Positions 46,734 to 59,370 of a stretch of 64,000 nt of DNA are shown piece after piece. The first letter of the stretch is position 1. Each line of letters opens with the position of its first letter. Under the pieces are notes generated by a model. That model was not told the DNA's origin, searched no databases, and saw only the letters and a list, made by a program, of their open reading frames with translations. The position numbers and the translations under genes were made by a program. This DNA comes from Stercorarius parasiticus (lineage: Eukaryota > Chordata > Aves > Charadriiformes > Stercorariidae): contig VWZL01000018.1 of the NCBI GenBank assembly GCA_013396915.1, forward strand, positions 367,311 through 431,310, read 5' to 3'.

Positions 46734-49191
46734 TATACACATATGTAGAAATACATAGCGGGTGTGTCAAATCTAGTGATAAAAATTTAGCAGAACTGAG
46801 AACTAAGTTCAGGTCTCGTAAATTGTCGCCTAGAGGCACTTTCTTTCATTCTCCCCAACTCCATCATCTCCTCCATACAAAGCAATTTTATTTACCTTGA
46901 GCAAGTACCCTCCCCCATTAACTACAGCTGCTAATAATTTCAGTATCACTCTGCTTCAGTATATTTTTGCCCTAGTCACAACCTATGCCCAGAGAAGATT
47001 AATTTAATTGATGTAATATTTGAAATTCTGTCTCAGTGTTGGGGCCCTTCTCTAGTTCTGGGGCTTGGGACTCCCACCAACAGGAGTGGTTCTAGCAGCT
47101 GAGTGACATATTTAATATTTTGAAGATTGTTAATATCAGTTTGAACCTTTTGAGAGCTTACTCTCCATAGTGAGACAATAGATTGAAAATTTTAGACCAC
47201 CTTAAGTGTTGTGATTGAAAAGTAAAGTATAAGCAGAAAATGAGTTTTGCTTGCCTTAATTTCATTGGTTTGGAATTGTTTATAAAAATGGCCATAAAGC
47301 CTGGAACATTTCACAGTGCATTGGAAATAGGTAGAAGATGTAGGATTTTCTATCTATTCTTTATTCCTTAATCTCAGCAGAACTTCTCATTATGTAGTGT
47401 GTCAAATTATACTTGTCCTTGAAATACAGATTGTTATAAATATTCTTATAATCTTACAGTTATGTTTCTATCAGTTTCAGCACAGCAAGTTAAGAGAGTG
47501 ACATGGAGTACTCCTGAGAATTATGCCTGTGATAGACAGAGTTTTTATTTCCTAATGTAAACATTATTCAGTTCATAATTACCTTTCTGGTACTTATCAA
47601 CTCTTGACATTCAGTCTTGCCATTTGTCTAGTGTTTTATTCCCCAGAAATCTTCCTCTCAGCTGGTAGGGGTTTTTGAAGTATGGGGCTGCATAATTCAG
47701 TATGTTTGTCTACGATTTTAAAAATTGACTATGTTTTAAAAGCTTTGTAATGTTTCTGCCAACTTACAAGAAGGCTGGGACATACTGAAATATTCAAAAT
47801 GATAAAAGTTGATGACATTACTTAAAAAATGGACCAGGAATGTTCATTTGATCACTGCTGCTGAGTTTATTGTACTATAAGCAGCTAAGGAGTCCTTCAG
47901 CCTCCTTGTCTGAGCAAAGTTAGAGTGATTCAGCAGGAATTAATAATTTTATGGATGCAAAAATCATTGAATTATCAGTTGGTAAAACAACTGCATTTTG
48001 TGCATGTGTCTATCCAAATTATAGGCAGTACAAGTCACTACATGAAAAGCATTCATCAAGAGCTGCTCTAGAGTTCTTAATTACTTTGTATCCATATTAG
48101 TGTTTGTTAAACGGAGTTTTCTTGGTTTGGTTTTTTGTTTGTTTCTTTTTCAAATGAATGCAAATGTGAATGGTCAATTAAAATTGTTACTTGCTCATTC
48201 TTATATGAAATTAGAATGCTATAGTACTAATTAATTCTTTCCAGTTGTCTAAAACAATAATAGTTTAGGGTAGTATCTATAAACTCAAACTAAAGTTTTG
48301 TAAGCTATGTTGTCAATTTTAATGATGGTCATCAATACTTTAAAAACTGTATGATGAGGACTTACATAGGTACTCAGGGACATTAAATAGATAGAGATTC
48401 AGACTATATAAACTAAACTTTAAAGCTGTTAATTAAAACTCAATCTAAACAATTATACAGAGAGATTTCAGTGTAAGATATTACAGAAGTAAAATGTGTT
48501 TGTGGGAAACTGAATCTAACTTTCCTGTGGTGTTTCATTTGAGAACTGGTTTTTATTTTGCTTGCTTCAATGGAAGATATTAAATTATTTTAATAAGGCT
48601 TTGTGAATGACTTGACCAACTATTTTCATCCCTAAATTGCAAACTTTCTCTATCGCACCTTGTATCATTCTCGGGTGAAAAAAAAAATCTATGAACATCC
48701 CTAGGGAAGAATATTCCTATTTTGGCAAGAGAAAAAGTCCATAATACACCAGATGGCACTGTTTCACTTGTGAAAATGTCTCATCTTCACAGATAACAGT
48801 GAAAAATGTGATATGACAGTGGAGAAGGTTTTGTATTTTTGTATAATAGAAAATAAGATATTTGCATAGTTTAATAGTTTTGTTTATTATAGAGAAACCA
48901 AAGCATAACTATACAGATGCAAGACCACATACCTGAAGCAACTGAAAATGCCTCCGAAGTCACTGTTGACAAAACTGAATAGATCAGGAAATGGAAAATA
49001 AATCTGAGCTAAAATTCTGTGCGACTTATTCTTTTGCTTCTAGGAATTCCAGAGAATTTGGAATTTAGCTTTCAGATGGTAGTTTTCTCTGGAATCTTCT
49101 CAGAGCTCCTCTGACATGTATCATCAGCATAACATCTAGGTTTCCAAACTTCACTTTTAAAGTTAGCATGTTAAGAGCAAAAGGTATATGC
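46734..49191. other. AT-rich unique noncoding stretch
   Basis: No gene or repeat family is recognisable. Scattered G/T-rich and A-rich tracts occur (for example 48121-48150). Confidence 0.75.
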
Positions 49192-49977
49192 TGAATCATA
49201 GAATCTTTTAGGTTGGAAAAGACCTTTAAGGTCATCAAGTCCAACCATAAACCTAGCACTGCCAAGTCCACTAAAACGCCAAACCACGTCACTAAGGATG
49301 ACATCTACACGTCCTTTAAATACCTTCAGGGGTGGTGACTCAACCACTTCCGTGTCCAGCCTGTTCCAATGCTTAATAAAGCTTTTAGTGTAAAAATTTT
49401 TCCTAATATCCAATCTAAACTTCCCTTAGTGAAACTTGAGGCCATTGCCTCTCATCCTGTCTCTTGTTACTTGGGAAAAGAGACTGATCCCCACCTCTCT
49501 ACAACCTCCTTTCAGGTAGTAGTAGGGAGCAATAAGGTCTCCCCTCAGCCTCCTCTTCTCCAGGCTAAACAACCCCAGTTCCCTCAGCTGCTTCTCGTAA
49601 GACTTGTTCTTTAGACCCTTCAACAGTTTTGTTGCCCTTCTCTGGACTCACTACAGCACCTCAATGTCTTTCGTGTAGTAAGTGGCCCAAAACTGAACAC
49701 AGTACTCGAGGTGAGGCCTCACCAGTGCCGAGTATGGGGGACGATCACTTCCGCGATCGTGCTTGCTACACTATTTCTAATACAGCTCATATTCAGCCGG
49801 CTCTCGACCAACACTCCCAGGTCCTTTTCTGCCAGGCATATTTCCAGTCACTCTTCCCCAAGCCTGTAGCGTTGCATGGGCTTGTTGTGACCCAAGTGCA
49901 GGACCCAGCATTTGGCCTTGTTGAATCTCATACAATTGACCTCAGCCCATTGATCCAGCCTGTTCAGATCCCTCTGC
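49192..49977 (-). mobile_element. CR1 LINE fragment (copy 5)
   Basis: The 3' end lies at the low coordinate (TGAATCATAGAATC, reverse of the CR1 octamers), followed by GGTTGGAAAAGACC and GTCCAACC. Reading the minus strand from 49977 down gives the late reverse transcriptase and C-terminal region: RFNKAK-like text near 49915, then [24 protein letters not shown] (49530-49605) and the IRKNFYTKSFIKHWNRL region (49345-49410). At least one frameshift, at about 49420, splits these frames. The CR1 text ends at about 49977 (5' truncation). Confidence 0.92.
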
Positions 49978-51454
49978 TTATAGCTTCAGTCTGTGATCTG
50001 CTTCTCTTTCACTTCCTAACATAGCCAGTATCTGTTGTGATTGTACCCTCCAAACAGGAGGGCTTAGAACTTAATTAAGAATCTAGCGTGTAGTCTGTAA
50101 ATGAAGTTTGTAACTATCGAAAGCTGACTGTTTATTTCCCTTTTATAACATCTGTGAATTTTCATTGGCCTGAACATTCACATTTTTTTCCTGCCATAAC
50201 CATGGTATTGCTACATTGTTATAGGAAATGGTTCTGATTTACAGACCTCAAAGCACTTTATAATCACAATGTGTATGTAATTTGACATAGTTTTATTCCT
50301 GTTTCCTGGATACAGGAGTTTGAGTATGAAAAGACATTGTGTTTCAACTAACAAGCCAGCGACTGGGTTTGATAAAAGGAACATTTGTGGTAACTACATT
50401 TTATAGACCTTGACCATGTAATGACGATAGGAGACATTCTGTAGGTGCATTGTGATAAAATACTAGGGACCAAGTTTTTCTGGGGTTTGGTTAGGTATTT
50501 ATTCATTTAGTATGAATATCTAAAAGGCTTATGTTCTTCTTCATGTTGACCTCTTTGCAGTGAAGAATTTTATTTTGATACTACTGCTTGATAACAAAAG
50601 CAGTTGAGATCCTCAACTAGAGATGCCTATAGTTGTGCTACAGTAGAAGTGACCCTTTTTGGTGTTATCACTCAGTGAAGGTTTTTATCAAGAACAGCAA
50701 CAAATAACTCCCGTTAGTCTTCTGTATTAAATAAAATGGTTAACAAATCTTCAACCATTTCTATGTAGTTGCATTGTCTAGATCCTAATTTGAAATAAAA
50801 AGTTATTATTTTGTTCATTTTATTTTGTTTGTAAACATTAGTTGTATTTTGTTGACTTCAAAGTATACTTTTTGGTATAATTTTTAAATTAGTAAATTTA
50901 TACTATGTGACAATCGTTACTTTGCTAGAGAATAATAACATCTTTTAATTTTTCTGTTTTGAATTTCTGCTGTTTCTACCACACAAAACTTCAAGAGCTT
51001 TTTAGGTGTGTTTTTTGTTTGGTTGGTTGGTTTGGCATCTTTACCTTTTAGTTTCTCAAAAACTTGTGGACTCTAGGACTAGAATGGCCACTGTAGAATA
51101 AACATTATAACTTTGCTTTAATGTTGCATACAGTTGGGATTGGACATATTTTAAAGAAACAAATCTCTGAAATGTTTCTGTGTTCACAGTAACATTATTC
51201 TGAGGAATGCAAATAGTGCTTGATAAAAGTTTACAATCTTAAATTTTTGCCTTAAACACCTTCAATTTTTTTCCTGAACTCGTTCAAGAGTTTGCACAAA
51301 AAATTGGAATTTACATTTACCTTTGATCTTGCTTTTAACTGCATTATCAAGTAACAGAAGGCAATGCTTCAATAAATGAAATAAGCTTGGAAGGATACCA
51401 GCACTATAGCCAGTGTATTAGCACTTGCCATATTTCAGAACTCAAACAAATAGA
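49978..51454. other. AT-rich unique noncoding stretch
   Basis: Nothing gene-like is visible between the two minus-strand CR1 copies. A short (GGTT)n-type run lies near 51018-51032. Confidence 0.75.
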
Positions 51455-51552
51455 AACATAGAGTCATAGAATATTCATGGTTGGAAAGGACCTTTGAGAT
51501 CATTGAGTCCAACCATACACACACACAAAAAAACCCCCTACGATCTCTGTCA

Positions 51553-52736
51553 CTAGAGCATGCCCTGAAGTGCCAAATCTAGATGTTTCTTAAATACCTC
51601 TAGGGACGGTGACTCAACCACCTCCCTGGGCAGGCTGTTCCAGTGCCTCACCACTCTTTCACTAAAGTAATTCTTCCTAACGTCTAATCTAAACCTCCCC
51701 TGCTGCAACTTCAGACCATTTCCTCTGGTCCTGTCATTCTTCACCTGGGAGAAGAGGCCAACACCCACCTCTCTGCAACATCCTTTCAGGTAGTTGTAGA
51801 GGGCAATGAGGTCTCCCCTCAGCCTCCTCTTCTCCAAACTAAACATGCCCAGTTCCCTCAGCCTCTCCTCATATGGCTTGGACTCCAGACCCCTCACCAG
51901 CTTGGTAGCTCTCCTCTGGACACGCTCCAGCACTTCATTGTCCCTCCTGTNNNNNNNNNNNNNNNNNNNNNNNNNNNNNNNNNNNNNNNNNNNNNNNNNN
52001 NNNNNNNNNNNNNNNNNNNNNNNNNNNNNNNNNNNNNNNNNNNNNNNNNNNNNNNNNNNNNNNNNNNNNNNNNNNNNNNNNNNNNNNNNNNNNNNNNNNN
52101 NNNNNNNNNNNNNNNNNNNNNNNNNNNNNNNNNNNNNNNNNNNNNNNNNNNNNNNNNNNNNNNNNNNNNNNNNNNNNNNNNNNNNNNNNNNNNNNNNNNN
52201 NNNNNNNNNNNNNNNNNNNNNNNNNNNNNNNNNNNNNNNNNNNNNNNNNNNNNNNNTGTCAAAGGCCTTACCAAAGTCCAGATAGACAACGTCCACAGCC
52301 TTCCCCGCGTCCAGAAGGCAGGTCCCATGGTTATAGAAAGAGATCAGGTTGGTTAAGCAGGACCTCCCTTTCCTAAACCCATGCTGACTGGCCCTGATCC
52401 CTTGGCTGCCCTGCACTTGCCGTGAGAGCTCACTCAAGATGATCCTCTCCATGATCTTTCCTGGTACCGAGGTCAGGCTGACAGGCCTGTAGTTCCCCGG
52501 ATCCTCCTTCAACTCTTCTTGTAGATGGGCGTCACATTAGCCACCCTCCAGTCATCTGGTACCTCCCCTGTTGACCAAGATTCTTGATAAATGATGGAGA
52601 GAGGCTTGGTGAGCTCTCCTGCCAGCTCCCTGAGTACTCTTGGGTGAATCCCATCGGGCCCCATAGACTTATGTGTGTCTAGGCGCAGAAGCAGATCCTT
52701 GACTACTTCCTCCTGGATTATGGGTGAGTTGTTCAT
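51553..52736 (-). pseudogene. CR1 ORF2 reverse transcriptase pseudogene with unresolved centre
   Basis: The upstream part (52736-52509) encodes the first reverse transcriptase motifs and ends PIYKKS-stop. The next frame begins KEDPGNYRP, so a small indel at about 52505-52515 breaks the protein. Downstream, 52512-52257 and 51950-51553 are open in one frame, the latter covering [19 protein letters not shown] through the usual ORF2 end. Comparison with copy 1 (FD at 10542 to QRR at 11229, 688 bp) shows that the corresponding span here should be about 688 bp but is only 353 bp including the Ns. The gap therefore probably hides about 640 bp, not 306. Confidence 0.85.
51951..52256. other. Assembly gap (306 N)
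   Basis: An undetermined run lies inside CR1 copy 6. Both flanks are CR1 ORF2 text of the same element, so the missing sequence is CR1 palm and thumb coding sequence. The N length looks like an underestimate (see finding). Confidence 0.95.
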
Positions 52737-52740
52737 GAAG

Positions 52741-55539
52741 AAGAAACTGAAGCATTAGCTGCCTTAAAACATACTCTTACGACTGGAGTGTTTTAAGTGC
52801 TGGTAGTCACATAACAAAGCAACATTGTCTATTAGTGAGGTAATTCTCCTTTTTTTAAAAAAAATAAATATCCATTAAACATTACAATGCCTTCATTAAA
52901 TTTCAGTTAACCAACAATGGATACTATATCAGAAATCGGAAGCAGTCTGAGCTGGGAATCATGCGTAAATACCAACAGGACAACAGGAACCTCATTTCCA
53001 GTGGGATTATCTTTCTTTGTTTAGCTGGCTCTGGTACTCCAAGGAAGAGTCAGATCCGCTGTCCATGTTCAGTTCTGCTGAAGATGTATGGTGCAGTGCT
53101 GTCTCTGCTTTTACACTCAGGATTAACCAATTAATGAGATAAAAATAGGAGTTTTATTTCCTGATTCAATTATCAAGATGAATTTTACGTTTCTGTTACT
53201 ATTTTACTTTTGTGGAATAGAGCATTTTCAAAATGCAAGTCTAACTGCTGTTTTCTCCCCATTTCTATTACTAATTGTGGTCATTTTATGTTGCTTTGAG
53301 CTGAAGGGTTGGACTTGATGAGGTCCCTTCTAACCTGCGTTGTTTCACGATTTACTTCATCTAATGAAAACCACATCCTTCTTTCCAGACTGATAGAAGT
53401 GAGAAACTGATTTATTCTGTAATTTTTCTGTTAATGAGTTGTTGAAGATACTATTTATAGTAACGACTGATAAGTTATTTCCTGACAGTTACTGGCCAGC
53501 TTGATTTTGGAATATCAGGAACTCTTGCTGATCACTCACTGCTGCAGTACAGTGTCATTTCAGTATGTTTAAAGCTATGGAGACTATAAAGTGAAACAAT
53601 CTCCTAGGCCTTATGGTGCTATGACTAAGTTAATTTCTTATCGAATTCAGGACAACTTTGCAGAAGGCATGCTTTGCTTGTCAATTTTTTATTGGCAGTG
53701 GTATAGGAAAGATCTTGCTGAAATTCCTCAACAATTCTAAAGACTAAAGGAGAGTATGGATTTAAGGGAAGAAAAGATTGAAGGTCGAATGAAAAGGTGA
53801 CTAATAGGACTTTTTTTCCCCAATTTCTTTTGCTTCCTCCCAGTCATATTGACAGTTCTTGCACTTCCTTAACTTCTTTCTTCCAACTGAATACTACCAA
53901 TACCAAAGTAGAAGAGCAAAAGGGACTGATGCTTTCCTCTGGAAGTGCAGGATTCCAAACACTCCTGCTATTTCAGAGCTAAAAGATTCAGTTCCCTGTG
54001 ATTTCTTCATGCAAAATCATGGTTTGGGGTTTTAAGGAACAAACATGAAACTCCATTTCTCTCACTTTTGATTGAGATTCTAACAGAATTATTACTGAAT
54101 TTCTGACTGAAGAGGGAGAAAGCTATCAGAGTTAGATAGTAATGAATATCACTTCATTGGAGTTTTGCAGCCTAGCAGGGTGATGTTCTGGTCCCCTAGA
54201 ACGCTCTTTATTTACAAAGGCAATAAATAGTCACTAGGTATCTACTTGCTGTTTGTGCTTTCACGGGTGTCCTCTACCATTACCACAAAATATGATTCAA
54301 ATGACTGACCGGGATGTTTTTAGTTGCGGTTAAATTTTACTGAAATTTTACAATCCATGGCATGCTAGGCAAGAAAGCCCTAAGGTATTTAGAATATCTG
54401 TGAAAACATAAGTAGATCATAAAACATCATCTGTTTTTAGAGTCTTATATGTATTTCTTCATTAGTGGGTAGAGACAAAGAAGGTGCTTCGCTTTAGCCC
54501 TCCCGAAGAAATTAGGCATCACAGTGCATGCATCTCTTGTATGGTGTATCTTTTGCTTGTTTAGCCCAAGCTCTTTTCCTGCAGATATTAAAGTTTTACT
54601 ATGAGGTATTGTGTCTGTCCATAGTCACTGCTGTAGGTTCTTCACTTGGGTTCTGATTGCACTGAGAAATTGTCTTGGGACGTTGGAGATGGTGTCTTCA
54701 AAAGACTGATTCCAGCCTTCTCCCTTGCATGTAAGTGACCAGAGAACCACACAGGGGCGTTGAGAGTATTTGTACAGAGTACAGTGACATCAGACTTGAA
54801 CTCTTGTATCCATGCTTTCCCTTCTTCAATTTCTGGTAAATTGTATGAAATTAGTTGATTTTGTTAAGAGTTAAATTTGTTTTGTTCTGTAAGAAATATA
54901 TTTACAGGGACTGTATTGTCTTTATTAGCACTGGCTGTAAGCTGATATTACTTGTAATATGTGAAAGTAGGACATGAAGAGTTTTCAAATTTCAGAAATC
55001 TTAATAGCATTTTCTTTCTTTCACTAAAACTCTCTTCATAATCATAAAAGTAGTTCAGATGCTAGGATACAGATGTTCTTTATCTATTAACATACACTTA
55101 TAAAAAATTCTAAGTGATTATATATTTTTTTGTTTTCTATGCAGTTTGCATGAAAACCTTTTAATGCACGTTTGCACAAGGTCACCAATAACTTACAATA
55201 TCTTTTAGTATTGGATTTATGTGGAAATAACTGAAAATCTCTTTTGCAATTTCAAAGGGCTTAAATATGATATTTTACTGGCATGTACTTCATCAATATT
55301 TTAGGTAAAGTGAGGATGAAAAACACATTTTAACAAATCAAAGACTTAAAACATATTGTATAGCTTCCTTTCTTTTTCTGAAGGGATCTTTTTTTTTTTA
55401 TACAAAAAGGTGAATAAGGAGCTGAAAATAAAGAAAAGTCACATTGAAACTGCGATGCATAATAGGAGTTCTATTAGCAAAGGTGAAATACCTTGTGAGG
55501 CAGTTGCCAAACAGACTGTCTACCCTTGAAAAGCTGTAA
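52741..55539. other. AT-rich unique noncoding stretch
   Basis: No gene is supported. It contains one CR1 tail at 53306-53354, listed separately. The remaining open frames are at most about 61 codons. Confidence 0.75.
53306..53354 (+). mobile_element. CR1 3' tail fragment (diverged)
   Basis: GGGTTGGACTTGATGAGGTCCC followed by TTCTAACC and a degraded octamer region (GTTTCACGATTT) is the last ~50 bp of a CR1 element. Confidence 0.75.
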
Positions 55540-56030
55540 TGTTGTTACACCGACATGGGCTTTGGGTCTGGTCCATGAGGGTGGGGAAGCTGAGAGCGAC
55601 CCCACACAGGCTGGGCAGGGCCATCACTAGTGGGGCACTATCCCACAGCATCTGAGCTGGCTGAGCAGAGCAAGGTTGGTGGCAGGTCCCACTGACAGTC
55701 AAGCAGTCAGTGATCCAGCAAAAGGTGAGGTAAAAAGTCAGGTCTGAGTTTAGTCCGGTAAATCCCAATGCCAGTGCAGGAACAGCCAGGAGTAGGACTG
55801 GAAACGGGTGTAAATCCAGTATAGCTCAGGCCAGGTCAGTGTGCTCCCAGATCTGTGTGTATGGGTACATGGGTGGGGGTCCCTGGTGAGGCTGGTCAGG
55901 GCAATTAAGGCTTATTGGTCCCCACAGGGTTCTGAAAATAGGCATCTGCCTCAATTGCAATGCAAAGTTTTGGTCCCCTGATGCAGACTGCAATTTCACT
56001 GAGTTCCCCATGGCAAGTGGATGATGGGGA
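55540..56030. other. GC-rich block, possible old repeat
   Basis: Nearly 500 bp of distinctly GC-richer sequence has sharp edges against AT-rich flanks. It shows dispersed-repeat-like wording (CCTGGTGAGGCTGGTCAGGG, TGGTCCCCACAGGG) and a minus-strand open frame of 82 codons without recognised motifs. It may be a decayed LTR or another interspersed repeat; I cannot assign it. Confidence 0.4.
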
Positions 56031-59000
56031 TATGTAAGCCAATCACACAGATCAGCTTAGCATATTCAGCTGTAATTTAATCACAGGATATGAACTGACG
56101 TAGCTTTGTGGATTGCAAGATGACAGTGAAGGCAGAGGTTACCGCTGGCATCAGACTGTTTTACGTTCAAGCATGCAGGATGCTGCTGTCTGATACCATT
56201 CATATAATTTTGTGGGAGAAAGGCTATCATCACAGGAGATCCCATTTCAGCAATTGTCTTTTAAAGATCAGATTTGTGATTTGGACAGGAGAAGTGGAAG
56301 AAAATGGACAGTAAAATACACTTCAGTTCTCTCAGATCGTATTGGATTCATGCTTATTATGTTGTGTAGAATATTTTTTTGCCAAAGATGGCTGGGGTGA
56401 TCATATCCCCTAGAATCACATTCTAATCCTGTTATATCAATACAAGTTTAAAGAAATGCCATTGACAAAAGTTTTTCTGATCTCAGTTAGATTGGTATAA
56501 ATTTCGATGATAGTCAGAATCACCACATTGATGGAAATTCAATAGCTTGCCTTTAGAGCTCAGCAAGAAAAGACTTTGGCTGGTACATCAGAAGTCAGCA
56601 CTCTTGCTTTTATTGAAATATTCAGCAAACTGTTACAAACTTTTGAAAATGTTTATTTTTATGCCAATTAACTGTGTCAGATCGCTAACATGCATTTTAT
56701 TAATGATTTAGAAGGAACCAGAAGTCTGAAGCAGTTTGAGGCAATTGTGTGGGTAATTTGTTGATAAAAAGCCCTTCTTTATTTCGATGTTTGAACTTCA
56801 ATCCTTTGGACATTTTTGAGCATAATTATTAAATACAGTGAGTTTGGTGAAAATGAACTTATGGTTTCTGAAATTTCTTTAAACATATGATTCTATGATA
56901 TGGGATTATAATGTAGTATCTTTTGGTCATTCTTTGTTTAATTTTTTGAAAAACAGAGCACTTGCATCAGCACATCTGTTGTATAGGCAGTCATGTTGCT
57001 GAATTTGCTAGTAAAATTTCTTTTCATTGCTTTTTCCTTATATAGCCCCCTACAGACTAATGAAGGTGCAAGACAGATATCAACGTTTCCATTTCCACTA
57101 TGCAGTTATTGATGTTGCTATTGTCTTGGGACATACAACAATGGAGACAGGTTTTTTCTATGAGTTAATCTTATGTAGAAGAAAATGGCCTCCTTCAATT
57201 ATATCTTCTAGTCTTTATCTTTGGGCTTCATGGCTTCCCAGCATATTTTCTTGAGCACCATAATTCACTGCAGTACAGTGACAGGGGAGAAGAAAATATA
57301 TGCAGAAAGAAGGTTCAGCTGTTCAACTATTATTTATGGTGATGACTTCCGTCTCATGAGTACTATTTATGACACAGTTTGATTGTCATAGTTTCTATGG
57401 TTTCCTAGAAATTTACATGTTGCAACTCATGCAAGAAGTGTACTCTATAATGTAAAGAGTGCCAAGGATTAGCTACAGAAATAATTCTTAACCTATGGCA
57501 GAGTCCTTGAGGTACGCAGATTTGGAGATAGATGGTCTTTATAAATATCACTGGGGAAGAAGGAATGGGGAAAATCCAACTTTTGGTGGGCGTATTCAAT
57601 AGATACTTCAGAAAACATAGAAAGTACATTCTTGGAGTTCCTACTCTTCTATAGATTATTCTGTCTGAGCTAAATTCATACTGCTGAGCTAAGTGCACCT
57701 AATAGTTATGAAATTCCATTAAAGATTTCATTATTGTCAAAGGAGTCAATTATGGTGAGAAAACATAATTCAGCATTCTACAGTTGTACTGAATATAAAT
57801 CATGTTTCAGGACTTTTAGTTTTGTAATATAAATTGAAAAGCATACAGGCAATTAAAGTGTGATACTCCCTGCAAGAAACAACAATTTAGGTGTGTTTGC
57901 TTGTGACAGGTATCTTAGGCATTAGGGCTTATAAGAAAAACATGATTAATTAAATGTATAGTTACTGTTTCATCTTTCCTTGTCCTTTTTGTCAGAATAA
58001 GACATCATTTATTGATGTGACTTCTGCAGTGTAGACTCCTGTTTCAATCACTCTGTTCAGGTCCTGTAGTCATTGTTGAGAATTCCATAGACAAGCTAAG
58101 CAGAAAAGAATGTATTAGAGTTCTTCTAAGTAGATCTCAGGGGACTTTTTTGTAATGCTTAATCTTTTCATGTTCTGTTTACCTTTGGTAAATAACTGGC
58201 CTTTAAAAAAAAAAAAAAAGAGAGAAATCATTCTTACTGAGAACAGTAATAAAGATGCCTTAGAAAAACAGTGTCAACAATTCTGAATATCTCTGGAAGA
58301 CTGAGAAAAGTATCCTATGGGAAGAAGGTTTGACACTTCTCTTGTGTTTTTAGATGGAAGGAATTTGGAAGAATGTGTTTGGATCAGGAAGGGAAATTGA
58401 GCATTATCTTTGTATGCTTGTTGAATCCCTCTTAGGAAAAAAATTTAGAAGTAGAAAATGCTTCATTTTTAGCAACTAGGATTACCTAACAATTCAGCTG
58501 AGAGTTTTACCAAATCAGGTGCTTCAAAGGCAGCTTCACTTTAGTAGTGGATAGGTATCTGTCATTTATATGCTGTCCCAAAAAAACAAATGCAACCCGT
58601 TTTCCATTAAAAAGTCACAAAAATATTAATAGGTAGATCTATTTTGTCAACCTATTAATATATTCCAGCATATTATGGTTTAACAGAAAACAACTAGTGA
58701 ATGAATAGTACTGTACAAGAACATATATTAACTTTGTAAGATGAGTAAATTATATATGTCTGAAAACAGAAATAGTATTTTAGGTTTGTATTTTAGAAGG
58801 TGGTGTCATGTTTTACAGCAGTAGAAAAGAATATTGGTTCTGAGCATGATATTGCAGTGTAAAACATGAGGTTATAACAGTCCATAATTTATCAGTCTGT
58901 AGCATTGTCTTATCAATGAATAAATACAGGAAATTATTTAAATGAATGCAAATAGGAACACATCACACAATTATGCTGGCCTCTAGATTTTGCAATAAAA

Positions 59001-59129
59001 AGTTTTTATTTTATTTTTGCCTTAAAAAGAAAGGTAGCAATCTTTCTTTTTTCTCTGCTGCTTCACATCTCAAAACATTCAAGCATTATGGCAAAATTAA
59101 CAATTAAAGAGTAATTCAGTACTGTGGCA
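56031..59129. other. AT-rich unique noncoding stretch
   Basis: No gene is supported. A poly-A run lies at 58204-58219. ATGATTCTATGAT at about 56887-56899 resembles the CR1 terminal octamers but has no CR1 sequence before it. Confidence 0.7.
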
Positions 59130-59370
59130 AGCACTGCAGGACAGGATGTGCTGTGCTATGTCAGACCAGTGCTCCCTTGTCCCCAGTGCTTTGGCTCCTG
59201 AGGATGGCCTTGTGACCAGCCAGAAGTGCCAAAGTGCTCTCCTGCACCACTGCTCTGCCAGTGGCAGTAGGAGAAGGTATTTGGGAGTCAAGAGGGAAGG
59301 AAGGTGAACCTGGCCACTTCCTGTGGGCCAATCCCCTCCTAGCATCAACACTTTTTGGCTTAACGTTCCA
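59130..59370. repeat. Possible ancient interspersed repeat fragment
   Basis: A GC-richer block contains GCTATGTCAGACCAGTGCTCCC and, later, GGCCAATCCCCTCCTAGC and TTGGCTTAACG. These resemble a widespread amniote/sauropsid repeat with GGTCAGACCAGTGGTCC-type text and a conserved distal part. The match is from memory and diverged; the family is not assigned. Confidence 0.35.

Larger units (their letters stand above)
51455..52740 (-). mobile_element. CR1 LINE fragment (copy 6), interrupted by an assembly gap
   Basis: The CR1 3' end is at 51455-51470 (CATAGAGTCATAGAAT), followed by TGGTTGGAAAGGACC and a small CA/A-rich insertion at 51516-51535. On the minus strand the element reads from the start of the reverse transcriptase domain (HKSMGPDGIHPRVLREL near 52640-52680), through [18 protein letters not shown] and YLDFGKAFD, into 306 N, and then [13 protein letters not shown] and the C-terminal region. 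Coding text is close to consensus and contains the fewest disruptions of any copy here, suggesting the youngest insertion. The catalytic box falls in the gap and cannot be assessed. 5' truncation is at about 52740. Confidence 0.93.

Noticed and set aside
51806..52285. Plus-strand 159-codon frame across the N gap
   Set aside because: Most of it is undetermined bases, and the rest is antisense to CR1 ORF2.
56887..56899. ATGATTCTATGAT resembling the CR1 terminal octamers
   Set aside because: None of the conserved GGTTGGAC...GGTCCCTTCCAACC text precedes it, so a CR1 tail is not supported.
57027..57254. 75-codon frame preceded by an acceptor-like TTCCTTATATAG
   Set aside because: No donor site follows at a suitable place and the peptide is not recognised; likely chance.
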